Of a DNA stretch of 64,000 nucleotides, positions 1 through 7,332 are shown in pieces. The DNA is from RPQJ01 sp963793005 (GTDB lineage: Bacteria; Pseudomonadota; Gammaproteobacteria; Steroidobacterales; Steroidobacteraceae), in assembly GCA_963793005.1 (NCBI GenBank), contig CAWBYP010000002.1, forward strand, positions 1,984,001 through 2,048,000. The letters are read 5' to 3'. The notes under the pieces are model-generated. The model was not told the DNA's origin. It made no database searches and saw only the letters and a program-made list of their open reading frames with translations. Each line of letters opens with the position of its first letter. Position 1 is the stretch's first letter. The position numbers and the translations under genes are program-made.

Positions 1-1091
1 GGCAGTCGCCGGGTGGTGCCCTCGCGTAGCAGGTCAGCGACCGCAGAGATCACGCGTCCGTTGTTCGGGAGCCCGCCGTGCTTCTCCGCGACGAACCAGG
101 CCGGCACGCCCGGCAACTCGGCCAGCACGCGCGGGACGGTGCCGTCCCCCTCATGACTGAGGCGGAAGTCGAAACCGCTCTTGCGACGCTCGGCGCTGGT
201 GACCGTCTCCTGGCGTACGCCAATGATGTGCAGGCATCGTGCGTCAGCAGCCGGACGGCGGCGCCGCGCGGCGGCTGCGTCCAGCAGCAGTCGCGGGTCC
301 GGGCGCAGCGTGTCGCGAGGCCAGGTCGCCGGGTCAAAGAAATCCGGTCCGCCGGACAGCGCCGGGTCCGGAAGCAGTTCGTGCAGCGACGGCAGGCTGC
401 GGAACACGAGCCGCGCAAGGTCCTCTGCGTCGTGCCTCAAGTCGAGCGCCGCAAGCTTGCGCACCGTCACGTAGACGCCGCGCAGTGCAAGCACCGCGGC
501 GAATGATCCTCCATTCGGGGCACCTACCTGCACGACTCGAACGATGCGGCCGGTGCTGGACGCGAGCGCGACGCGTGCGACCATGCCGCCCATGCTGTGC
601 CCGACCAGCATCGCGTCGCGTGCGCCGTCGGCTTCGATGCGCGTATTCAGTTCCGCCGCGAGTGTCTCGACGCCGAGGCGCCAGTCATAGGCGTGGAAGC
701 GGGCATCGAATCCCGCGATCACGAGCGACAGCTTCAGCTTGAGCGCGTTCAGCAGCATCACGCCCAGCGCCGAGAGGCGCGACCCGCGCGGCAGCGCCAG
801 CCGTGTCAGGTGTCCCGCGACGATCTCGATCGGATCGAGCCAGAGCACGTCGTCGAGCAGCCGTCCGCGCGTCCCGATACGGGAGCCCATGAGTCCGGGC
901 AGCACGTATACGACCGGGCCGCCGCGGGTCCGTGTCTCGCTCGCTCGCTTCGCAAGTGCCGAAAGCTCTCGATAGCCGCGCGGGCCAAACTGCGCAGAGA
1001 GCTCGGCCCTGCGCTCGCCGCTCACGAGCAGCTGCTCGATGTCCTCGTCGTGCAGCCGATGCAGCGGAAGGGGGGCGCGCCTGTCCATCAT
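1..1091 (-). CDS. LCAT/PGAP1-like alpha/beta hydrolase (partial, runs off left edge)
   Basis: This is a probable esterase or lipase of the alpha/beta-hydrolase fold. The reading frame is open from the ATG pair at 1091/1088 to the window edge, giving at least 363 residues. An N-terminal segment VVYVLPGLMGSRIG resembles the oxyanion-hole region of lecithin:cholesterol acyltransferase-like proteins. The nucleophile elbow is GHSMGG, followed by QVGAPNGGS. Near the edge, GDGTVP carries a likely catalytic Asp and KHGGLPN a likely catalytic His, so a full Ser-Asp-His triad is visible. No signal peptide is apparent, so it is probably cytoplasmic. It lies 20 nt downstream of the copper chaperone gene on the same strand and may be cotranscribed. 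The substrate is unknown; PGAP1-like or PHB-depolymerase-like activity is possible. Confidence 0.8.
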   Translation of the reverse strand, partial: MMDRRAPLPLHRLHDEDIEQLLVSGERRAELSAQFGPRGYRELSALAKRASETRTRGGPVVYVLPGLMGSRIGTRGRLLDDVLWLDPIEIVAGHLTRLALPRGSRLSALGVMLLNALKLKLSLVIAGFDARFHAYDWRLGVETLAAELNTRIEADGARDAMLVGHSMGGMVARVALASSTGRIVRVVQVGAPNGGSFAAVLALRGVYVTVRKLAALDLRHDAEDLARLVFRSLPSLHELLPDPALSGGPDFFDPATWPRDTLRPDPRLLLDAAAARRRRPAADARCLHIIGVRQETVTSAERRKSGFDFRLSHEGDGTVPRVLAELPGVPAWFVAEKHGGLPNNGRVISAVADLLREGTTRRL

Positions 1092-1111
1092 CGGTGCGCG
1101 CGCGGCAGTCC

Positions 1112-1597
1112 TCAGCGCGCAGCAGGGGCCGCGGGATCCGGTTCGCCTGCAGCGCGGACCGTTACCTGGATGATCTGCTCGCCAGCATTCTCGAACCGGA
1201 GCAGAAGCGGAAAAGTCTCGCCGGCAACCAGCGGCCCGCTGAGGCCCATCAGCATGATGTGCGTGCCACCGGGGGCCAGCACCACCCGTTTGCCGGCTGG
1301 GACCGGGAGGCCATCTATCTGGCGCATCGCCGCGACGCCATTGGATTCCTCGACCGTGTGCAGCTGGACCATGGATGCGCGATCGGTGTTCGCGCCGAGC
1401 AGGCGATCGCTGGCCGAGCCGCCGGTGATGGTGAGATAGGCCGCTCCGACGCTCACGCCGGGCGGTGTGGCGCGAGCCCAGGCGCCCGACACGGACGGCG
1501 CCCCGGCCATTGCGAGCGCCGGCAAGGCCAGCAGCGCGAGCACCGGCAGTGCCCGCAGGAGAAGACCCGGCAGTGACCTTCGCATCGATTCCATCAT
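1112..1597 (-). CDS. Periplasmic copper chaperone PCuAC (DUF461)
   Basis: This 161-residue exported protein belongs to the PCuAC family, which binds Cu(I) in the periplasm and helps metallate cytochrome oxidase. A hydrophobic signal sequence (LLLRALPVLALLALPALAMA) ends near residue 30. The family copper motif H-X10-M-X21-H-X-M is intact: His in QLHTVEES, Met in AAMRQ, then HIM. The start is one of two adjacent ATGs (1597, 1594), only 5 nt after the oxyR stop, so the two genes are probably cotranscribed. A longer open frame exists upstream but overlaps oxyR and looks unlike protein. Transcription with an oxidative-stress regulator suggests a link between copper handling and peroxide stress; that link is inferred. 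Confidence 0.93.
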   Translation of the reverse strand: MMESMRRSLPGLLLRALPVLALLALPALAMAGAPSVSGAWARATPPGVSVGAAYLTITGGSASDRLLGANTDRASMVQLHTVEESNGVAAMRQIDGLPVPAGKRVVLAPGGTHIMLMGLSGPLVAGETFPLLLRFENAGEQIIQVTVRAAGEPDPAAPAAR

Positions 1598-1602
1598 CCG
1601 CG

Positions 1603-2496
1603 TCACTCCTCCTTCATCACTTCGCGAACCACGCTGGCCAGCGCCTCGATCGCCTCGCCGCGGGTGGTGGACTTGCGCCACACGGCGCCGATCGTACGCG
1701 CCGGCGCCGGCTTCGCGAAGGCCTTGATCTTGAGGCCCCGTGCCGTGCTGCCGTGGGAGCCGGCAGCGAGCTGCGGCAACAGCGTCACGCCGTGGCCTGC
1801 GGCCACCATCTGCCGCAGTGTCTCCAGGCTGGTCGCACGGTAGTCCTGGTCCTCGTGGACCCTGACCCGGCTGCACACCTCGAGCGCCTGGTCGCGCAGG
1901 CAGTGGCCGTCCTCGAGCAGCAGCAGCGTTTCGCCCCGAAGGTCCTCGAGTTTCAACCTATCCCTGGCAGCGAGCGGATGGCCGGTGGGCATGGCAACTG
2001 TGAATGGCTCTTCATAAAGCACGCCGGCTTCGAGCCCGTCCTGCGGCACCGGCAGCGCGAGTATCCCGACGTCGATCTCGCCTGCGCGCAGCTTCTCGAG
2101 CAGAGGCTCTGTCTGGTACTCGTAGAGCATGAGCTTGAGTCGCGGCAGGTCGCGGCGAAGTCGCCGGGCAACGTGAGGCAGCAGGTAAGGCCCTACCGTC
2201 GGGATCAGGGCAACCTTCAGCGAGCCTGCAAGCGGGTCGCGATCCGACCTGGCGAGCTCGACGATCGCATCAGCTTCGAGCAGCACCCGGCGGGCACGCT
2301 CGACCACCCTCGTGCCGGCCTCGGTCAACGTGGTGCGGCGCGGCTGGCGTTCGACGAGCGGCACGCCGAGGTACTCCTCGAGCTTGCGCACCTGGGCAGA
2401 CAGCGTCGGCTGGCTTACGTGGCAGCGCACGGCCGCACGCCCGAAGTGCCCTTCGTCGGCAAGCGCCACCAGGTAGCGGAGGTCACGGAGATTCAT
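1603..2496 (-). CDS. oxyR: Hydrogen peroxide-sensing regulator OxyR
   Basis: This 297-residue LysR-family regulator has an N-terminal winged helix-turn-helix (MNLRDLRYLVALADEGHFGR, then SQPTLSAQVRKLEE) and a C-terminal sensor domain. The diagnostic OxyR segment EDGHCLRDQALEVC is present, with both redox cysteines that form the peroxide-induced disulfide (Cys199/Cys208 in E. coli). This separates it from generic LysR proteins. It is divergent from a Nudix hydrolase across about 95 bp and is followed by the copper chaperone gene. Autoregulation from the shared intergenic region is likely by family analogy, but no clear operator could be defined by eye. Confidence 0.95.
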   Translation of the reverse strand: MNLRDLRYLVALADEGHFGRAAVRCHVSQPTLSAQVRKLEEYLGVPLVERQPRRTTLTEAGTRVVERARRVLLEADAIVELARSDRDPLAGSLKVALIPTVGPYLLPHVARRLRRDLPRLKLMLYEYQTEPLLEKLRAGEIDVGILALPVPQDGLEAGVLYEEPFTVAMPTGHPLAARDRLKLEDLRGETLLLLEDGHCLRDQALEVCSRVRVHEDQDYRATSLETLRQMVAAGHGVTLLPQLAAGSHGSTARGLKIKAFAKPAPARTIGAVWRKSTTRGEAIEALASVVREVMKEE

Positions 2497-2533
2497 GCCG
2501 TGATCATAGACCTCGAATGCGATCGGTATCCTC

Positions 2534-2539
2534 TATAAT
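2534..2539 (+). promoter_or_regulatory. Candidate -10 element for the Nudix gene
   Basis: A perfect TATAAT lies 52 bp upstream of the Nudix start in the oxyR/Nudix divergent region. The expected -35 position (about 2511-2517) is poor, so recognition may need an activator. OxyR is the obvious candidate because its gene is divergent; that is inference. Confidence 0.45.
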
Positions 2540-2591
2540 CGCGCGATGGCCCCGACCCGAGCCCAAAGATGACCCCTTGCAGGGGTCCGGA

Positions 2592-3026
2592 ATGACTGTA
2601 CGCCGCCAGAGACTGTCCGCCGGTGTCGTCGTCGCGCGGCGGGCCGCCGAGGGCTGGCGGTTCCTGCTGCTGCGCGCGTTCAACCACTGGGATTTTCCCA
2701 AGGGCATGGTCGAGGAAGGCGAGGAGCCGCTCGCGGCGGCACTGCGCGAGGTGCAGGAGGAATCCCGCATCTCCGACCTCGTGTTCGAATGGGGCGAGGG
2801 CTCCACCCAGACCGGCCCCTACAGCCGCGGCAAGGTTGCGCAGTATTTCATCGCCAGCACGCGGACTGTCGCGGTCGAACTGCCGGTCAACCCGGAAATC
2901 GGGCGACCCGAACACGCTGAATTCCGCTGGGCCAGTCTCGACGAGGCCTCGAAGCTCGTCTCGCCGCGCATGCAGCCGGTGCTCAGGTGGGCCGCGATGA
3001 TCCTGAACCTGCCGGACGATCGGTGA
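2592..3026 (+). CDS. Nudix hydrolase, Ap4A hydrolase-like
   Basis: This 144-residue Nudix enzyme probably hydrolyses a nucleoside diphosphate linked to another moiety, most likely a dinucleoside polyphosphate. The Nudix box follows WDFPKG: G-X5-E-X7-REVQEESRI, containing the metal-binding REXXEE residues. The usual Gly near the box end is Arg, which is tolerated in the family. The DFPKG lead-in is typical of Ap4A hydrolases of the NUDT2 type. ATG 2592 was preferred over upstream starts because the sequence before it (from 2517) has no Nudix similarity. The gene is divergent from oxyR and convergent with the 2-hydroxyacid dehydrogenase, whose stop is 10 nt away. Confidence 0.9.
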   Translation: MTVRRQRLSAGVVVARRAAEGWRFLLLRAFNHWDFPKGMVEEGEEPLAAALREVQEESRISDLVFEWGEGSTQTGPYSRGKVAQYFIASTRTVAVELPVNPEIGRPEHAEFRWASLDEASKLVSPRMQPVLRWAAMILNLPDDR

Positions 3027-3036
3027 ATCGTCGGCC

Positions 3037-3993
3037 TCAAACCACCCGGCCGCGCCTGCCGCCACGCCTGAAGTCCTCGACGTTCGCGGCCAGCTCATCC
3101 AGGCAGCGCTGGCGCGCTTCACGCGCCGCCCACGCGATGTGCGGTGTCACTACCAGGTTCGGGATATCACCCGCGAGTAGCGGGTCGCCGCGCACGGGCG
3201 GTTCTTCGGCCAGCACGTCGATTGCTGCGCCGCCGAGACGCCCCCTCCGCAGCGCGTCGGCCAGCGCCGATGAGTCGACCAGCGCCCCGCGCGCGGTGTT
3301 GATCAGCACCGCATCCGGTTTCATCCGCGCGAGCCGCACCGCGCCAATCAGGCCCTGTGTCGCGGGCGTGAGCGGGCAGTGCAGGCTCAGCACGTCGACG
3401 GCGGGCAGTAGTTCATCGAGATCCATCCGCCCGGGCTGTTGTTCGCCGCCGGGACGATTGGCCACCACGACGTTCATGCCGAAAGCGGTCGCCGCATGCG
3501 CTACGCCGCGACCGAGCGCGCCGTGGCCCACGATGCCGAGCGTGCGGCCGGCGAGTTCGCGGATCGGAAAGTCGAGCAGGCAGAACTGTTCGCCTCGCTG
3601 CCACGCGCCGGCTCTGACCAGTGCGTCGTACTCGCGCAGGCGCTGCGTCAGCATCAGCAACGTTCCGAACACGTGCTGTACGACCGAGGCCGTGCAGTAG
3701 TCGCGAAGATTGCACACGGCGATGCCACGCTCCGACGCGGCGGCCAGGTCCACGTTGTTGGTGCCCGTCGCAGTCAGCGCGATCAGCCGTAACGATGGCG
3801 TCCCGGTGATGATCTCACGTGTCAGGTGCAGCTTGTTCAGCAGCACGACCTCGCTGCCTGCGATGCACGCGGCGACATCCTGCTGCCGCGTCTGGTCGCG
3901 AATCTCGATGCCGGGCAGCGCGCGGTGCAGCGGCGCCGGGTCGAGGTCGCCCCTGAAGCTCACCGTAGAGTAGTCGAGGAAAATGGACTTCAT
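3037..3993 (-). CDS. D-2-hydroxyacid dehydrogenase (glycerate dehydrogenase-like)
   Basis: This 318-residue NAD(P)-dependent dehydrogenase reversibly reduces a 2-keto acid such as hydroxypyruvate. It has the Rossmann motif GIVGHGALGRGVA at about residue 150, the substrate-loop segment LTATGTNNVDL, the catalytic Arg in NTARGALVD and the catalytic His in VTPHIAWA. Overall it is closest to glycerate dehydrogenase. ATG 3993 directly abuts a 48-bp palindromic repeat. On the mRNA strand one repeat arm supplies AAGGAG about 11 nt before the start, so the repeat may serve as ribosome-binding site or translational hairpin. It is divergent from hoxF. Confidence 0.88.
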   Translation of the reverse strand: MKSIFLDYSTVSFRGDLDPAPLHRALPGIEIRDQTRQQDVAACIAGSEVVLLNKLHLTREIITGTPSLRLIALTATGTNNVDLAAASERGIAVCNLRDYCTASVVQHVFGTLLMLTQRLREYDALVRAGAWQRGEQFCLLDFPIRELAGRTLGIVGHGALGRGVAHAATAFGMNVVVANRPGGEQQPGRMDLDELLPAVDVLSLHCPLTPATQGLIGAVRLARMKPDAVLINTARGALVDSSALADALRRGRLGGAAIDVLAEEPPVRGDPLLAGDIPNLVVTPHIAWAAREARQRCLDELAANVEDFRRGGRRGRVV

Positions 3994-3994
3994 G

Positions 3995-4042
3995 AGGGGA
4001 CATTCTCCTTTTTTCTCCAGAAAGAAAAGGAGAATGTCCCCT
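3995..4042. repeat. Palindromic repeat, family A copy 1
   Basis: The arm AGGGGACATTCTCCTTTT (3995-4012) is matched exactly in inverted orientation at 4025-4042 with a 12-nt spacer. The element fills the space beside the start codon of the 2-hydroxyacid dehydrogenase and lies 80 bp before hoxF. The same arm recurs near 11.5, 30.15 and 43.97 kb. Confidence 0.92.
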
Positions 4043-4122
4043 CCGGAAAGTGGTTTTCCGCGATTGCCCGCTGGGGTGGCGCGGCGCAGCCTGTGCGCAG
4101 GGAACAGGATCGGCACGCGGCA

Positions 4123-6006
4123 ATGACCACATCAGAGGCACGGCAGGCGCCTGACGTCGAGGCGTTGGTGCGAAAGGCTGTTGCCCGCTGGCGCAGCGAA
4201 CCGACGGGCCTTCTGCAGGTGCTGCGCGAGGTCCAGGAGGCGCTCAACTACATTCCGCCGCAGGCCCTGTCGCTGATCGCGCGCCTGTTGCGACAGCCGC
4301 TGTCTCGCGTACGGGGCATCGCGGGTTTCTATTCGTTCCTATCGATCGAGCCCTGGGGCCGCTACCGCCTCCTTTTCTCAGACAACGTCACCGATCGCAT
4401 GCAGGGCAGTGAGCGACTGCTGGCCGAGATGTGTCACCGCCTCTGGGTCGAGCCGGGCAAGACATCCGAGGACGGGCTGGTCAGCGTCGCGACCACCTCC
4501 TGCACCGGGCTCTGCGACCAGGGGCCCGGCATGCTGGTGAATGGTCGGGCGGTCGGCCGGCTCACTTCGGAAAGGGTCGAGCAGCTCTGCGACCTGGTGC
4601 TGCGCAGCGTCCCGCTGTCCGACTGGCCAGCGGAACTTTTCGTCGTCGACGACAACCTGCGTCGGCCCGACGCGCTGCTCGGCCACGGGCTCAAGCCAGG
4701 CGAGCCTGTCCGCGAGGCGCTGCGGCGCGGCCTCGAGGGGCGCTCCGAGCAGGCCGCGAACGAACGATCGTGGCGCGAAGGCTACGTAGGCGCGGCACTG
4801 GGCCCCGTGGCGGTGCTCGAGGAAGTAAAACGCTCGAACCTGCGCGGCCGCGGCGGTGCGGGATTCACCACCGGCATCAAGTGGGAGGCCTGTCGGCATG
4901 CCACCGGCACCGCTCGCTACGTGATCTGCAATGCCGACGAGGGGGAGCCCGGGACATTCAAGGACCGTGTGCTTCTGACGAGCCACGCCGACCTGCTGTT
5001 CGACGGCATGACAGTCGCCGCGTATGCGGTAGGTGCCGGACGCGGTTTCCTGTACCTGCGCGGCGAGTACCGGTACCTGCTCGAACACCTGCAGGCGGTG
5101 CTGACGCGGCGACGCGACGCAAACCTGCTTGGCAACAGGATCTGCGGCGAGCCGGGCTTTGACTTCGACATCGAGATTCACGTGGGCGCGGGATCGTATG
5201 TCTGCGGCGAGGAGTCCGCGTTGATCGAGTCGCTCGAGGGCAAGCGCGGCGTGCCGCGCAACCGCCCGCCGTTCCCGGTAACCTCCGGCTACCTGCAGCA
5301 ACCCACGATCGTGAACAACGTCGAGACGCTCTGTGCCGCGGCGCTGATCGCGGTACGCGGCGGTGACTGGTATCGCTCGATTGGAACGCTCAAGTCCGCG
5401 GGCACCAAGATTCTCTCTGTCGCCGGTGACTGCGAGCGGCCGGGCATCTACGAATACCCGTTCGGCGTTGCCTTGCGACAGGTTCTCGAGGATTGCGGCG
5501 CGGCGAACACCCAGGCGATCCAGGTGAGCGGGCCGTCGGGCAGTTGCGTGGACGAGTCGGAGTTCGATCGCCGCATCGCCTTCGAGGACCTGCCGACCGC
5601 CGGCGCATTCACGATCTTTGATGCCAGCCGCGATATGTTCGAGGTCGCCCACGCCTACACGCAGTTCTTTGCCCACGAAAGTTGCGGATTCTGCACTCCG
5701 TGCCGCGCCGGCACGTCGATGCTGATGCACTCGATGGCGAAGATCCGCGACGGCAACGGCACGCTGCACGACCTGCGCGAAATCGCGAGGCTGAACAGGG
5801 TGCTGCTGATGTCGGCGCACTGCGGGCTCGGCCACACTGCCTGCAACCCGATCCTGGACACGATGAAGAAATTCCGGCCGATGTACGAGCGCCGGCTCGC
5901 CGCTCGCGACTTCGCACCGGCCTTTGACCTCGATGCCGCGCTCTCCCGGGCGAGACAGATGACCGGTCGCGATGACCCCGGCGCGCACCTGGAGAACTCC
6001 GCGTGA
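4123..6006 (+). CDS. hoxF: NAD-reducing [NiFe]-hydrogenase diaphorase subunit HoxF (NuoE-NuoF fusion)
   Basis: This 627-residue subunit transfers electrons from the hydrogenase module to NAD+. Residues about 1-170 match NuoE and residues about 200-600 match NuoF, the fusion typical of HoxF in NAD-reducing (group 3d) hydrogenases. The NuoF part has the NADH/FMN-binding segments GRGGAGFTTGIKW and NADEGEPGTFKDR and the 4Fe-4S ligands CGFCTPC plus a later Cys in SAHCGLGH. In the NuoE part only the second cysteine pair (CTGLC, 127/131) is present; the first CX4C pair appears as Ser86/Asp91. ATG 4123 was chosen because the open frame before it runs through the palindromic repeat. The stop overlaps the hoxU start by 4 nt (GTGA). 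Confidence 0.93.
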   Translation: MTTSEARQAPDVEALVRKAVARWRSEPTGLLQVLREVQEALNYIPPQALSLIARLLRQPLSRVRGIAGFYSFLSIEPWGRYRLLFSDNVTDRMQGSERLLAEMCHRLWVEPGKTSEDGLVSVATTSCTGLCDQGPGMLVNGRAVGRLTSERVEQLCDLVLRSVPLSDWPAELFVVDDNLRRPDALLGHGLKPGEPVREALRRGLEGRSEQAANERSWREGYVGAALGPVAVLEEVKRSNLRGRGGAGFTTGIKWEACRHATGTARYVICNADEGEPGTFKDRVLLTSHADLLFDGMTVAAYAVGAGRGFLYLRGEYRYLLEHLQAVLTRRRDANLLGNRICGEPGFDFDIEIHVGAGSYVCGEESALIESLEGKRGVPRNRPPFPVTSGYLQQPTIVNNVETLCAAALIAVRGGDWYRSIGTLKSAGTKILSVAGDCERPGIYEYPFGVALRQVLEDCGAANTQAIQVSGPSGSCVDESEFDRRIAFEDLPTAGAFTIFDASRDMFEVAHAYTQFFAHESCGFCTPCRAGTSMLMHSMAKIRDGNGTLHDLREIARLNRVLLMSAHCGLGHTACNPILDTMKKFRPMYERRLAARDFAPAFDLDAALSRARQMTGRDDPGAHLENSA

Positions 6007-6740
6007 ACGAACGCCCGACGTTCCTGCTCGACGGCGAGGATGTCCCGTTCACGCCCGGCCAGACGGTGCTGCAGGCGGCGCTCACCGCCGGCCGCTACAT
6101 CCCGCACCTGTGCTACCACCCGGAATTCAAGCCGCACGGCAGCTGCAAGGTCTGCACCGCCAAGGTCAACGGCCGCACCGTGGCGTCCTGTACCACGCCG
6201 GCAGAGTCCGCGATCGAGGTCGAGAGCAACACCGAGGAACTGAACGACCTGCGGCGCACGCTGGTGCAGATGCTGTTCGCCGAGGGCAACCACTTCTGCC
6301 CGAGCTGCGAGAAGAGCGGCGACTGCATCCTGCAGGCTCTCGGTTACGACCTCGGAGTCATGACCGCGGGATTCCGCCACCTCTACCCGGACCGGCCGGT
6401 CGATGCGTCGCACCCGGAGTTGCTGCTCGACTTCAATCGCTGCGTACTGTGCGAACTGTGCGTGCGGGCATCGCGCGACGTGGACGGCAAGTGCGTGTTC
6501 ACATTCTCGGGCCGCGGTCTCGACAAGCACCTGATCGTCAATTCCGAGAGCGGCCTGCTGCGTGACACCGACGTCGCGCTGACCGACGTGGCGGTCCAGG
6601 TCTGCCCGGTCGGTGTGATCCAGCGCAAGCGCGTCGGTTTCGCCGTGCCGATCGGCGAGCGGCGTTTCGACAAGCGGCCAATCAGTGAGCAGGCGCTGGA
6701 CGATGCGCCGCGTCTGCCCGGCGGTGACGGTCATGCCTGA
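6003..6740 (+). CDS. hoxU: NAD-reducing hydrogenase subunit HoxU (NuoG N-terminal-like)
   Basis: This 245-residue iron-sulfur subunit links HoxF to the HoxYH hydrogenase module in the cytoplasm. The N-terminal ferredoxin fold carries 2Fe-2S ligands (LCYHPEF, HGSCKVC, VASC). Next comes the His-Cys3 site (HFCPSCEKSGDC), then a further 4Fe-4S cluster site (CVLCELCVRAS, GKCVF, VCPVG). This is the architecture and length of HoxU rather than full NuoG. The GTG start overlaps the hoxF stop, and the stop overlaps the hoxY start by 8 nt, indicating translational coupling. Confidence 0.94.
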   Translation: MNERPTFLLDGEDVPFTPGQTVLQAALTAGRYIPHLCYHPEFKPHGSCKVCTAKVNGRTVASCTTPAESAIEVESNTEELNDLRRTLVQMLFAEGNHFCPSCEKSGDCILQALGYDLGVMTAGFRHLYPDRPVDASHPELLLDFNRCVLCELCVRASRDVDGKCVFTFSGRGLDKHLIVNSESGLLRDTDVALTDVAVQVCPVGVIQRKRVGFAVPIGERRFDKRPISEQALDDAPRLPGGDGHA

Positions 6741-7314
6741 CGCATCCACGCCGGTTGGCGCGCCGATCACGATGCCGCCGCGAAAGCTTCGCATCGCGAC
6801 CACCTCGCTGGCCGGATGCTTCGGCTGCCACATGTCGCTGCTCGACATCGACGAGCGGCTGTTCACGCTGCTCGAGCAGGTCGAGTTCGACCGCTCGCCG
6901 CTCACCGACATCAAGCACTGCGGCCCCTGCGACATCGGCATCATCGAGGGCGGGCTTTGCAATGCCGAGAACGTGCACGTGCTGCGCGAGTTCCGGGCCA
7001 ACTGCAAGGTATTGGTGGCGATGGGCGCCTGTGCGGTCACCGGCGGACTGCCGGCGCAGCGCAATCACCTCGACCTCGGGCAGTGCCTGCAGGAGGTCTA
7101 CGTGACCGACCCCGGCGTCGGGCTCGGCCGCGTTCCGAGCGATCCCGAGCTGCCGCTGCCGCTCGACAAGGTCCACCCGCTGCACGAGGTCGTGCGCGTG
7201 GACTACTTCATACCCGGTTGTCCGCCCTCGGGCGAGGCGATCTGGAAATTCCTCACCGACCTGATCGCGGGCCGCACGCCGAGGCTCGGCCACGGCCTGA
7301 TCAGCTACGACTGA
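6733..7314 (+). CDS. hoxY: NAD-reducing hydrogenase small subunit HoxY
   Basis: This 193-residue small subunit of the hydrogenase module carries the proximal 4Fe-4S cluster. Likely ligand motifs are SLAGCFGCHMS, KHCGPCDIGIIEG, GACAVTGG and PGCPPSGEA. As expected for cytoplasmic group 3 enzymes there is no twin-arginine signal and the protein is short. ATG 6733 overlaps the end of hoxU; an upstream start at 6685 would add sequence that only shadows hoxU. hoxH follows after 18 nt. Confidence 0.93.
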   Translation: MPDASTPVGAPITMPPRKLRIATTSLAGCFGCHMSLLDIDERLFTLLEQVEFDRSPLTDIKHCGPCDIGIIEGGLCNAENVHVLREFRANCKVLVAMGACAVTGGLPAQRNHLDLGQCLQEVYVTDPGVGLGRVPSDPELPLPLDKVHPLHEVVRVDYFIPGCPPSGEAIWKFLTDLIAGRTPRLGHGLISYD

Positions 7315-7332
7315 CCGGAACAAGCAAACGCC

